DNA of 64,000 nucleotides from Paenibacillus marchantiophytorum (GTDB lineage Bacteria > Bacillota > Bacilli > Paenibacillales > NBRC-103111), in NCBI RefSeq assembly GCF_014640555.1, contig NZ_BMHE01000004.1, forward strand, positions 154,997-218,996. The letters are read 5' to 3'. Shown piece by piece: positions 54,801 to 63,439 of this stretch. The notes beneath the pieces are model-generated. The model saw nothing but the letters and a program-made list of their open reading frames with translations, ran no database searches and had not been told where the DNA came from. The stretch's first letter is position 1. Each line of letters starts with the position of its first letter. The translations under genes and the position numbers were made by a program.

Positions 54801-56101
54801 TATAGATTGTAATCCGACGTCCTTCCTCCTACACCAGAACTGTACCCTCCACTATCTAAATTATAAATAATATTGTTGAACATCCCCCAAGCATGATTCC
54901 CTGCGTTGCCTGCCGTTGTTATAATTTCCGTCCCCGTTCCACGTCCAACGTAAAAATCATTATTGTAGATCTGAAGGTTGGTTGGATTGCCGCTTGCAAA
55001 GACCAGTATGCCCCTTTTGTCATTCTGCGAAATATTATAACGAATCGTCACTTGATCATCCGTCCCCACATCTGTCCCCATAAGCAAAAGGAAACCACCG
55101 TCATTATCATGGCTGTAGTTATATTGAATGATCGTTCCCGTACAACCAAAATCAGAATCAAACCCCGTGCCGTCAAGTGTCGTATGTCCGCCATATGCCT
55201 CATTATATTGAATGATTGTGTTATCAGCATTCCATGGCCAGATCCCTGCATTGTAGCTTCCTGAACGCATATTAAAACCATTAACCGTATTGTATTGCAC
55301 CACCGCTCCAAGTGTTTCTTGAGGTACAATGCCATCTCCGCCAATATCTTGCACATAGTTGTTGGATATAACAACATTGGTGCTTGCATACCAGTTAGGG
55401 GCAGATGTACATCCAACGCCCGATCTGCACCAGAATTCAGAGGCGAAACCGATTCCTGTTCGGTCTACATCCGGACCAACAATATTGTTGTCAATCCATA
55501 CGTCATTGAAATTCGATGAAACGGTTCCTCTGGAGACAAACAAGATTCCCGCACTTCCGTTGGTATCTTTGGTGTTATCTCCCCAGACATCATGAACATT
55601 ATTGTTTTTGATGTAAATATGGTTTAGAGTGCCTATATCTTTACTTACGATTTCAATCCCGCGCCGATTGGAGTTAACACCGTTATAATTTTTTATCTCT
55701 AAATTTTGAATTTCCCAATATTGCTGATTGTATAAATACACCGTAGCGCCTGCTCCATTACCGTTAATAAGCGGTTTGCTGCCGCTTCCATATTGATCAA
55801 TAAGGATAGGGCTTCCATTTGATCCAGAACCTTTGGGATACAATTGTCCCGTCCAACTGCTGCCTGCTTTGAATAATATTTTGTCACCGGATGTAAACGT
55901 TGTTGCATTGACCTTCGTTAATGTTTTCCAAGGCGTGCTAATGCTAGTTCCGTTATTGGCATCATTCCCCGCAGGATCAACATAATAGATTTGATTAGCT
56001 GCATGTGCCTTGCCTTGAGCCATAAGCCCTCCCAAGAATAGAGCAAAAAAAACGATAAAAAGAATTTTCCGATTCCTGCCAGCAGGATTCATAGTCTTCA
56101 T
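51854..56101 (-). CDS. Five-module secreted GH59 galactocerebrosidase-like enzyme with beta-helix domain
   Basis: 1415 residues, exported (signal about 1-34). Modules: right-handed beta-helix (about 36-520, opening [15 protein letters not shown]); CBM4/9-like (about 524-650, [15 protein letters not shown]); GH59 core (about 653-1065); LamG-like domain as in human GALC (about 1085-1270); discoidin F5/8C (about 1285-1415). The GH59 part shows [39 protein letters not shown]-like family sequence, a likely acid/base glutamate in SQNESFNGT and nucleophile in PIWESEGW. It should release beta-galactose from glycolipids or plant/animal glycans. GAGGAGG precedes the ATG. Confidence 0.88.
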   Translation of the reverse strand: [1415 protein letters not shown]

Positions 56102-56125
56102 ATCATTAACGCCTCCTCTAAATTA

Positions 56126-56139
56126 ATAAAGCGCTTACA
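56126..56139 (-). promoter_or_regulatory. Possible cre site before the GH59 gene
   Basis: On the minus strand TGTAAGCGCTTTAT matches 12 of 14 positions of the CcpA consensus TGWAANCGNTNWCA. It lies 25 bases before the GH59 start, so it could act as a roadblock and tie this gene to carbon catabolite repression. Confidence 0.5.
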
Positions 56140-56180
56140 AATTATCGGATCCCAATTACTTGAAGACAGGACTTCCCGTA

Positions 56181-57182
56181 TTACTCAGTTTCCAAACCTA
56201 TTTGATCATATGACGCATTCATCTTCACTACCGCCTGTTTTTCAAGCTGACTGACATATTGATCATACTCGCTATCTATATAGTTAAGTTTTATCTCCGA
56301 GCTTACCTCTTGAAATTCCTTGTAGCCTGATTTCCCCCTCTCTACACACTTGATTAGAATATAGCCTCCGCGATCTGCGATAATCTCACTTACTTCCCCA
56401 ACGTTAAGCTTCATCGCAGCACGGTATAAGGCATCTCTATATTTGGCAAGATCCCTTGCGTTGGTCTCATTCACACTCTCCTCTCTCGTTGAAGTGCCTT
56501 CCGTCATCCTTTCTTCATAAATCCGATCGAAGCTCTCTCCATTCTGGATACGAATCATAACATGCTGCATGCGATCCAAAGATTCCCTGTTGTTTGTCGT
56601 CTCAATGATCTCTTTCAGTTTGATGTTATCCAGTTTTGAGGCATATGCTTCCTTATTGGCTTCATAAAATTCACGAAGCTTAACATCCGACATATCGAAA
56701 TGATGTTCAGCCAAGTCATCCTTCAATCGATGGTTCAAGTTGTTAACGATTTCTGCATAGTAGGTTTGCTCATTGTATTGGCGGGGTCCATAAATCACTT
56801 GTTTATTAGCTATGGCATCCATTCTGCGTTCATTCTCTTTTTCCAGATCAACTACAAAGTCAGAGTACAGCGCAGATGGAATAAAGCCTCTCTTCTTTCC
56901 TTCGATTTGAATGACTTTCACATGAATCAGTTCTTGCAGCGCTTTCTCTTTTAATGTAGGTAAAGGTAAAGTCGTATCGCCACGATGTTGATTCAAAAAC
57001 GCGACAAATTCGCGTCTTTGAACAGGTTCTCCATCCACGGTAGCAACAATATCCTCCTTCACTACTGAATTTCCCCTACCAATAAAGGCACATCCTATCA
57101 TCAAAACAACGAAAACTATGATTAAGCTTAAACGTAAATGAGGGTTTCGCTTATTGTTCAATTCATTAAATACATTCATCAT
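56181..57182 (-). CDS. Membrane-anchored PpiC/SurA-like peptidyl-prolyl isomerase
   Basis: A 333-residue protein: one N-terminal helix (LIIVFVVLMIGCAF), a SurA-N-like helical region (VATVDGEPVQRREFVAFLNQHRG) and a C-terminal rotamase-like region (KLNVGEVSEIIADRGGYILIKCVERG), the typical end of parvulins. The central parvulin part is short and its active-site pattern is weak, so it may be a chaperone rather than an isomerase. It sits between the sugar permease (18 bases) and the secreted GH59 gene, pointing to a dedicated folding helper. Confidence 0.75.
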   Translation of the reverse strand: MMNVFNELNNKRNPHLRLSLIIVFVVLMIGCAFIGRGNSVVKEDIVATVDGEPVQRREFVAFLNQHRGDTTLPLPTLKEKALQELIHVKVIQIEGKKRGFIPSALYSDFVVDLEKENERRMDAIANKQVIYGPRQYNEQTYYAEIVNNLNHRLKDDLAEHHFDMSDVKLREFYEANKEAYASKLDNIKLKEIIETTNNRESLDRMQHVMIRIQNGESFDRIYEERMTEGTSTREESVNETNARDLAKYRDALYRAAMKLNVGEVSEIIADRGGYILIKCVERGKSGYKEFQEVSSEIKLNYIDSEYDQYVSQLEKQAVVKMNASYDQIGLETE

Positions 57183-57200
57183 TAAACCTCATTTCAATGG

Positions 57201-58076
57201 TTATCCTTTGATACCGCTTGAAGTGATGCCTTCCACAAAAAACTTTTGAGCAAAAACGAAAAGCAGGATTGGCAATAAGATAACAAACGCAGCACCAGCC
57301 ATTTGAAGTGAATAATTAGAGCCATACTGCGTTGAAAAGTATTGAAGTCCGACGGTTACCATTTGCTTCTTCTCGCTTGAAATAAAGATAAAAGGAGTTG
57401 CATAGTCATTCCAAATATAAACGAAAGAGAATACAATCATTGTCATCAAAGCAGGAACCGCAAGGGGGAGGATGATCCGAAAATAAACACGATAATGGGA
57501 GCATCCGTCAATGATGGCTGCTTCCGTGAGCTCTTTGGGAATCCCCATGAAAAATTGTCTCAAAAGAAATAAAAAGAAGACATCAAACACAGCTGGAATA
57601 ATTAGCGCCCAATGCGTGTTGATTAAATGCATATACTTATAGATTAGAAATCTGGCTACGATTGTTGTATCGGGTGGAATAGCTAATGTGGTCAAGGAGA
57701 TAAGCAGCAGGATATTTCTTCCTTTAAAATGCAATCTGGCAAAGGCATATGCGGCCATAGTAACGACGATCCCGCGCAATACAATCGATAAGGCCACCAC
57801 TTTCAATGAATTTCCGATCCAGAGAAAGTAATTCGGCGAGGTTAGTAAAGTTTGATAATTTCCCCAATAAATCTGATCGGGAATCAGATGTTTAAGCGGT
57901 TCGTTAAACGCTTGAGCAGTCGTTTTAAGAGAAGCAGATATCATAAAGATAAAAGGAAACATCATCATTAACGCTACAATCAATACAAATATGGAGTAAG
58001 AAAGAGTAGCGATAGATCGACTACTTTTATTGCTGTACGGCTGTGTAGAATGTTTTGCGATTAATAATGCACCCAT
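57201..58076 (-). CDS. Sugar ABC transporter permease (MalG/LacG type)
   Basis: A 291-residue CUT1 permease with six helices; the coupling loop is EAAIIDGCSHYRVYFRIILPLAVPALMT (EAA motif). ATG 58076 is preferred, with GGGAGG nine bases upstream; the open frame extends to 58094. It overlaps the MalF-type gene by 16 bases. Confidence 0.9.
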   Translation of the reverse strand: MGALLIAKHSTQPYSNKSSRSIATLSYSIFVLIVALMMMFPFIFMISASLKTTAQAFNEPLKHLIPDQIYWGNYQTLLTSPNYFLWIGNSLKVVALSIVLRGIVVTMAAYAFARLHFKGRNILLLISLTTLAIPPDTTIVARFLIYKYMHLINTHWALIIPAVFDVFFLFLLRQFFMGIPKELTEAAIIDGCSHYRVYFRIILPLAVPALMTMIVFSFVYIWNDYATPFIFISSEKKQMVTVGLQYFSTQYGSNYSLQMAGAAFVILLPILLFVFAQKFFVEGITSSGIKG

Positions 58077-58939
58077 TTCCTCTGCCCTCCCCATTGGATC
58101 ACTGAAATAACCATAATAATCAGAAACAGGACGATTGCTTGTGCTGCAGCATAACTGTAGTGATTGAATGAGAAAGCCTCTTCATAGATATTGAGCGAAC
58201 TCACACGGGAAGCTGTCCCAGGTCCGCCTTTGGTCAGTGCGTTGAAAATCGTGAAATTTTGAAAAGATCCGATCGTCGCTGTTATGATCAAAAAAAAGCT
58301 TGTAGGAGAGACAATCGGCAAGGTAATACGAACCAATTTGGTAAGCTTCGATGCCCCATCCATGTCAGCAGCTTCGTATAAATCCTTGGATACACCTTGT
58401 AATGCCGCCAAATAGACAATCATTTGAAAAGGGAAATTCAACCAGACGGCGACCATCGCCGTTGTGGGAATTGCCATTTTGCTACTAGCAAACCATAAGG
58501 GTGGATTAACAATCCCGAGTACCTTGAGCAAGGCATTCACACCCCCTCCGAATGGATCGAACAGCAAGGAAAACACCATCGAGATCGCAACGATGTTAGC
58601 CACATAAGGCATTAAAAACAAAGATCGGCTAAAGTTCTTTAAATAGAAATGTTTATTCAAAAGCACAGCAGCAATAAATCCCACGGCCGTAAGGCAGGGT
58701 ACATAGAGGAGGGTATAATAAAAACTTTTGAGATAAGATGAGATTGCAATCGGGTCATTCCAGATAGCCTTATAGTTGGCTAAGCCCACCCACTGGACCG
58801 CATTTAATGGTTTGAAATTATTCAAGTCCACGAAGCTTATAAAAAAGGCATAAAATAAAGGCACAAATTGAAAAATGAGAAATCCAATAAAAAACGGTAA
58901 AACAAATACCAAAGCGGCTCGTGCCTCTTGTTTCTCCAT
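58061..58939 (-). CDS. Sugar ABC transporter permease (MalF/LacF type)
   Basis: A 292-residue CUT1 permease with six helices and the EAA loop YEAADMDGASKLTKLVRITLPIVSPTSFF. GGAGGAG precedes the ATG. No ATPase gene occurs in the locus, so a shared MsmX-type ATPase encoded elsewhere is expected. Confidence 0.9.
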   Translation of the reverse strand: MEKQEARAALVFVLPFFIGFLIFQFVPLFYAFFISFVDLNNFKPLNAVQWVGLANYKAIWNDPIAISSYLKSFYYTLLYVPCLTAVGFIAAVLLNKHFYLKNFSRSLFLMPYVANIVAISMVFSLLFDPFGGGVNALLKVLGIVNPPLWFASSKMAIPTTAMVAVWLNFPFQMIVYLAALQGVSKDLYEAADMDGASKLTKLVRITLPIVSPTSFFLIITATIGSFQNFTIFNALTKGGPGTASRVSSLNIYEEAFSFNHYSYAAAQAIVLFLIIMVISVIQWGGQRKWVHY

Positions 58940-58958
58940 ATGACTCCTCCTACAAACA

Positions 58959-58989
58959 AAGGAGCACCCTATCTTCAGAAGTGCCCCTT
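58959..58989 (-). promoter_or_regulatory. Attenuator-like stem-loop after the sugar-binding protein gene
   Basis: On the minus strand AAGGGGCAC and GTGCTCCTT form a nine-pair stem with one G-U pair, followed by TGTTTGT. It lies between binding protein and permease genes, where partial termination gives excess binding protein. Confidence 0.6.
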
Positions 58990-59006
58990 GCGAATTGATT
59001 ACATGA

Positions 59007-60413
59007 TTAATTTTTCAATGTTTTAGCCTTTTCAATAGCTTCGTCTGCACGAGATTTGATTGCTTTAATCGCATCATCCAGTGGTTTTTGTCCTACAAGA
59101 TACGACTCGCCCTCCTGTAAAATAATTTTTCCATATTCCGCAGCAATCGAACCCGTAATTTTCTCTGGCTTGAGACCCAGATTAGGCGTCAAAAACACGT
59201 CCTTGAGATCCTCCGTCGTAATCCCATCTGCAGCAGGGAATTTGGCTGCCATTTCTTGAAAAATCTTGTCCGTATCTTCTTTGGTTAAATCCACACGCGC
59301 TGGCGTTCCGGACCCGCCATATTTATATTGATTGTCTGCAAGCCAATTCACGAAATCTGCTGCTTCCTTAGGATGTTTGGAATATTTATTGATGCCATTT
59401 CCTGAAGTAATGCCGATCATGTTCTTTCCATTAGGATCAACTGGCGGCTGCGTGACACCGACCTTCCAATCGCGCGGATAGGTCTTCATGTCTATCGGCG
59501 CAAAGGCAAACCATGTACCGGTAAATTGCATCGCATACTTCCCGTTCATAAAGGCATCATAAGGAATTTTCTTTGCCTTTGTTTCAAGCCAGCTCGGTTG
59601 AATTTTTAATTTATTTCCCAGATCACCCAACCACTGTAAAGATTCTTTAAACGCAGGATCATCATAATTCGATGTCCCATCCGCTTTATAACCGCTAATT
59701 CCTCTTTGGGCAGCTAATAAATAAAAGGTATTATCATAATCAGGGAAGCTTGAACCGTAGATCCCTTTGCTTGGATCTGTTAGTTTTTGGGCTGTTTCCA
59801 CATATTGAATCCATGTCCATTCGCCCTTCGGATAAGGCACTTTGGCATCATCAAAAATCTTTTTATTATAAAATACGGCCCATGTTCCAGCCCCAGTTGG
59901 CAGCATGTAAACTTTATCGCTGAATTTGGTTAAATATTTCCCGAATTTCTTCTCATAATCAACCCCTGTATCCTTATAAATATCATTCAAGGGAAGGAGA
60001 AACCCACTGTTTGCGTATTTAGCATGTATGATTGGGTTCTGAAGAGGGATAACATCTACCGTCCCAGACGTCGAAAGATCAATATCGATCTTCTTGTAGA
60101 TGACATCTCCATCACCAGCAACGGTTTCTAACTCCACTGTGTTGCCGGAATATGCCTTATAATCCGCTAATAATGTCTTTGTAGCAGGCAAATTGGCATT
60201 TCCCGAAGTCGAATACCATTTGAGGGTTACGGGTTCCTTTTTGGCAGCAGGTGCGGCCATTTCCGTACTAGCTGGAGAAACCGTTGGGACCGAGCTTGAT
60301 GCGCCGCCTGCCTCATTCTTGCTGCTGCAACCTGCTAGAGACAAGCCGATCATTCCAATGATGACTAACGAAACGCTTGCCTTTCTGCTATTTAATTTCC
60401 CCACTTTTATCAT
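59007..60413 (-). CDS. Extracellular sugar-binding lipoprotein (family 1)
   Basis: A 468-residue lipoprotein with lipobox LSLAGC, a Ser/Ala/Pro linker, then the family-1 fold (TLKWYSTSGNANLPATKTLLADY, VDVIPLQNPIIHAKYA, NGKYAMQFTGTWF). It is the first gene of the importer. ATG 60413 is very close to GAGGGG; GTG 60404 is a possible alternative start. The nearby GH59 and GH95 enzymes suggest galacto- or fuco-oligosaccharides as cargo. Confidence 0.88.
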   Translation of the reverse strand: MIKVGKLNSRKASVSLVIIGMIGLSLAGCSSKNEAGGASSSVPTVSPASTEMAAPAAKKEPVTLKWYSTSGNANLPATKTLLADYKAYSGNTVELETVAGDGDVIYKKIDIDLSTSGTVDVIPLQNPIIHAKYANSGFLLPLNDIYKDTGVDYEKKFGKYLTKFSDKVYMLPTGAGTWAVFYNKKIFDDAKVPYPKGEWTWIQYVETAQKLTDPSKGIYGSSFPDYDNTFYLLAAQRGISGYKADGTSNYDDPAFKESLQWLGDLGNKLKIQPSWLETKAKKIPYDAFMNGKYAMQFTGTWFAFAPIDMKTYPRDWKVGVTQPPVDPNGKNMIGITSGNGINKYSKHPKEAADFVNWLADNQYKYGGSGTPARVDLTKEDTDKIFQEMAAKFPAADGITTEDLKDVFLTPNLGLKPEKITGSIAAEYGKIILQEGESYLVGQKPLDDAIKAIKSRADEAIEKAKTLKN

Positions 60414-60446
60414 ACCCCTCTTCGTTTGGTTGTCTGATGCATCTTT

Positions 60447-60475
60447 ACTATAATTGTTTAAGACTGCCGTTCAAA
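60447..60475 (-). promoter_or_regulatory. Probable promoter of the sugar importer operon
   Basis: On the minus strand TTTGAA (60475-60470) and TATAGT (60452-60447) with a 17-base spacer, 34 bases before the binding-protein start. No response-regulator or AraC gene is in the locus. Confidence 0.5.
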
Positions 60476-60712
60476 TGTAATATCTTTCGAATTTTTAACC
60501 TTTCTCATCATCTGTCCAATGGAATATCATTCGATTTGTAAAATATAAAGAAAAAATGGTTTTTTTTGCACTCTGGCAGGTGACTTCCCGCGGCTGAATC
60601 ATTCTTGTTAACTTTATTCCAAAGTACCTTAGTAATGTCCTTATTCCAGCTGGCGATTTTGTGATGTAGTTGGAGTGAGCATATTCCAATCGTAAAAAAG
60701 GAGCTGTTACCT

Positions 60713-63094
60713 TTGAAATTGCATTATCTAAGCTGCGCAAAAGCGTGGACCGAAGCGCTTCCTATCGGAAATGGCCGACTGGGCGCTATGGTTTTTGGCG
60801 ATCCGGAAGCCGAACATTTGCAGTTAAATGAAGATACCCTGTGGTCAGGCCGAGGTCCTGTCGACGCAAACAATCCGAACGCGAAGCGCGTTCTCTCCGA
60901 AGTACGCGGGCTTATAGCAGAAGGGCGTTACGCGGAAGCGGACAAGAAGAGCAAGGAGATGATGGGGCCTTACAATCAATCCTATATGCCGCTTGGCGAT
61001 CTTCACCTGAAGTTCCGTCACGGCGGCGTGGTTCAGGCCTATGAGCGCAGCTTGGATTTGACAGATGCCATCGCTAGGGTGGTGTACCGGATTGGGGATA
61101 TTACGTATACGCGCGAAATGTTTGCTTCCTATCCGGACCAAGTCATTGTGATCCGTATTGAGGCAAGCGCTCCGGGCGCTCTCGATTTCACAGCGCGGCT
61201 GGATAGCCCGCATCCGTATCGAACAAGCTTTACGGCAGATCATCTGTATTTGCAAGGTATTTGCCCGGAGCATGTTGATCCTAATTACTATGATACGGAT
61301 CATCCCGTCGTATATGGTGAACCCGAAACAACGGAAGCCATGCGGTTCGAGGGGCGTATTGGCGTTCAACTTGAGGGCGGCGCTTATACGATTGATCATG
61401 ACGGACTTCATATTCAAAGCGCCAAGGCGGTTACACTGCTGTTCAGCGCGGAAACCAGCTTCCAAGGATATGACAAGCCGCCTGCCAAGGGAAGCAGGGA
61501 AGTAGCTGCCGCCAATGAGGATCGGCTGCAGAGCGCGATGGCCAAATCCTATGAGCAACTACGGCAAGCTCATATCGATGATTACACGGCATTATTTAAT
61601 CGTGTGGAACTGAGGCTTGGCGCTTCCGAGGCGGCAGAGCGGCTGCCGACTGACCGGAGAATCGCCGAGTATGGGGCGACGGATGCCGGGCTCGTTGAAC
61701 TGCTGTTTCATTATGGCCGATACTTGCTCATCGCAAGCTCGCGCGCAGGGTCGCAGCCGGCCAACCTGCAGGGCATTTGGAACAAAGAATTGCGCCCGCC
61801 ATGGAGCAGCAATTGGACGTTGAACATTAATACCGAGATGAATTACTGGCTAGCGGAAACGTGCCATTTATCCGAATGTCACGAGCCGCTTCTCGGATAC
61901 ATACAGAATTTGTCTAACAACGGCCGGAAAACGGCGGAAGTGAATTACGGCTGCAGAGGCTGGGTTGCGCATCATAACGCAGACATCTGGTGCCAGTCAG
62001 CGCCTGTCGGGGACTATGGCCAAGGCGATCCGGTGTGGGCGCTATGGCCGATGTCGGCTGCTTGGCTGTGCCAGCACCTCTGGGAGCACTACGCGTTCAC
62101 CCAAGATGAACGTTATCTGCGTGAGCAGGCTTATCCGATTATGAGAGAAGCGGTGCTTTTCTGTCTGGATTGGCTGCACCCTGACGACAACGGCCATCTA
62201 GTCACATCGCCCTCCACCTCGCCGGAGCATAAGTTTGTAACTGCCGATGGGCAGATGGCAGCGGTCAGTCAGGCAACGACGATGGATATGTCGTTAATAT
62301 GGGATTTGTTGACGAGCAGTATCGAGGCTTCGGCCATTTTGAACGTTGACGAGCCCCTTAGAGCTGAGATGGCAGCAGCGCGCGAGAAACTGAAGCCGAT
62401 GGGAATCGGCGAGATCGGCCACCTTCAGGAATGGTCGAAGGATTGGGATGACGAGGATGTGCATCACCGCCATGTCTCGCACTTGTTCGGAATCTACCCT
62501 GGCCGTCAATTGACGGAACTGGCAACGCCTGAGCTGTTTCTGGCAGCAAGAACCTCCTTGGAGCGGCGCGGTGATGACGGGACAGGCTGGAGTCTGGCTT
62601 GGAAAATTTGTTTGTGGGCCCGTTTTCAGGACGGGAACCGAACGCTTGCGCTCATCTCCAATTTGCTGCAGTTGGTGAAGGAGAACGAGACGAACTATCA
62701 TCACGGCGGGGTTTACGCCAACTTGTTCGATGCCCACCCTCCTTTTCAAATCGACGGCAACTTTGGATTTACCGCCGGCGTGGCGGAGATGCTGGTTCAA
62801 TCTCATGCCGGCGAGATTTCACTGCTGCCCGCCTTGCCGGATGCATGGCCGACCGGCTTCGTGAAGGGCCTCCGAGCAAGAGGCGCGATGAGCGTTAGTC
62901 TATCGTGGGCAGGGGGCGCTCTTCAAGAAGCGGAAATCGAAGCGCAATTCGGCGGCAGCTGCCGTATTCGCACGAAGGGAATTTCGCTCTCGGTCGAATC
63001 GGAAGGCACGAATGTACCTTACGAAGTTGTGATGGAGGGTATCATCCGCTTCGATACCGAGGCAGGTAAATTATATACGCTGCGCAGCGTGTAA
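60713..63094 (+). CDS. GH95 alpha-L-fucosidase (or related hexosidase), intracellular
   Basis: A 793-residue glycoside hydrolase. It opens WTEALPIGNGRLGAMVFGD and LQLNEDTLWSG, the GH95 N-domain; the catalytic (alpha/alpha)6 barrel has LNINTEMNYW, TSPSTSPEHKF with the likely acid glutamate, HHRHVSHLFGIYPG and IDGNFGFTAGVAEML. The family inverts and mostly removes terminal alpha-1,2-L-fucose; some members act on L-galactose. There is no signal peptide, so it works on imported oligosaccharides. The start is TTG 60713 with AAAAGGAG nine bases before. GC content is higher than in its neighbours. Confidence 0.92.
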   Translation: MKLHYLSCAKAWTEALPIGNGRLGAMVFGDPEAEHLQLNEDTLWSGRGPVDANNPNAKRVLSEVRGLIAEGRYAEADKKSKEMMGPYNQSYMPLGDLHLKFRHGGVVQAYERSLDLTDAIARVVYRIGDITYTREMFASYPDQVIVIRIEASAPGALDFTARLDSPHPYRTSFTADHLYLQGICPEHVDPNYYDTDHPVVYGEPETTEAMRFEGRIGVQLEGGAYTIDHDGLHIQSAKAVTLLFSAETSFQGYDKPPAKGSREVAAANEDRLQSAMAKSYEQLRQAHIDDYTALFNRVELRLGASEAAERLPTDRRIAEYGATDAGLVELLFHYGRYLLIASSRAGSQPANLQGIWNKELRPPWSSNWTLNINTEMNYWLAETCHLSECHEPLLGYIQNLSNNGRKTAEVNYGCRGWVAHHNADIWCQSAPVGDYGQGDPVWALWPMSAAWLCQHLWEHYAFTQDERYLREQAYPIMREAVLFCLDWLHPDDNGHLVTSPSTSPEHKFVTADGQMAAVSQATTMDMSLIWDLLTSSIEASAILNVDEPLRAEMAAAREKLKPMGIGEIGHLQEWSKDWDDEDVHHRHVSHLFGIYPGRQLTELATPELFLAARTSLERRGDDGTGWSLAWKICLWARFQDGNRTLALISNLLQLVKENETNYHHGGVYANLFDAHPPFQIDGNFGFTAGVAEMLVQSHAGEISLLPALPDAWPTGFVKGLRARGAMSVSLSWAGGALQEAEIEAQFGGSCRIRTKGISLSVESEGTNVPYEVVMEGIIRFDTEAGKLYTLRSV

Positions 63095-63135
63095 GTTCTC
63101 ATCCTACAACGGCAATCCGGGATTCCATAAGAAAA

Positions 63136-63415
63136 ACGGCTTCGCCGCCCTGATTAATCAGCCTCTTCTTAGCGGCAAAACCTAGTAAGGGAACTAGGGG
63201 ACGCTAATTAGGCAAAAAGTAGGGATGCGAGGGTAATAGAGGAACTACAGGGTCTTATTTCCATAAAAAGTATCAAAATTCCCATATAACAGCAAAATAG
63301 CGGACTGTAGTTCCCTCAACCTCCCGAAAATGACACTTTTGGCTAGAATAGCGGACTGTAGTTCCCTCCCTCTGTTCGCACCGGGCGGCTAGAGTAACTC
63401 CGCGTTCACTTCAAA
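63136..63415. repeat. Intergenic repeat cassette, subtype B, copy 2
   Basis: Arms: GGGAACTAGGGGACGCTAATT (63189) and GGAACTACAG (63241) forward; CTGTAGTTCC at 63305 and 63356 reverse, each after AATAGCGGA. The left part is nearly identical to the 41611 cassette, and the right part (CTTTTGGCTAGAA, AGAGTAACTCCGCGTTCA) matches the 6186 cassette, linking the subtypes. It lies between two convergent gene ends. Confidence 0.82.
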
Positions 63416-63439
63416 AGATATAAACTCTTATATGTAAAT

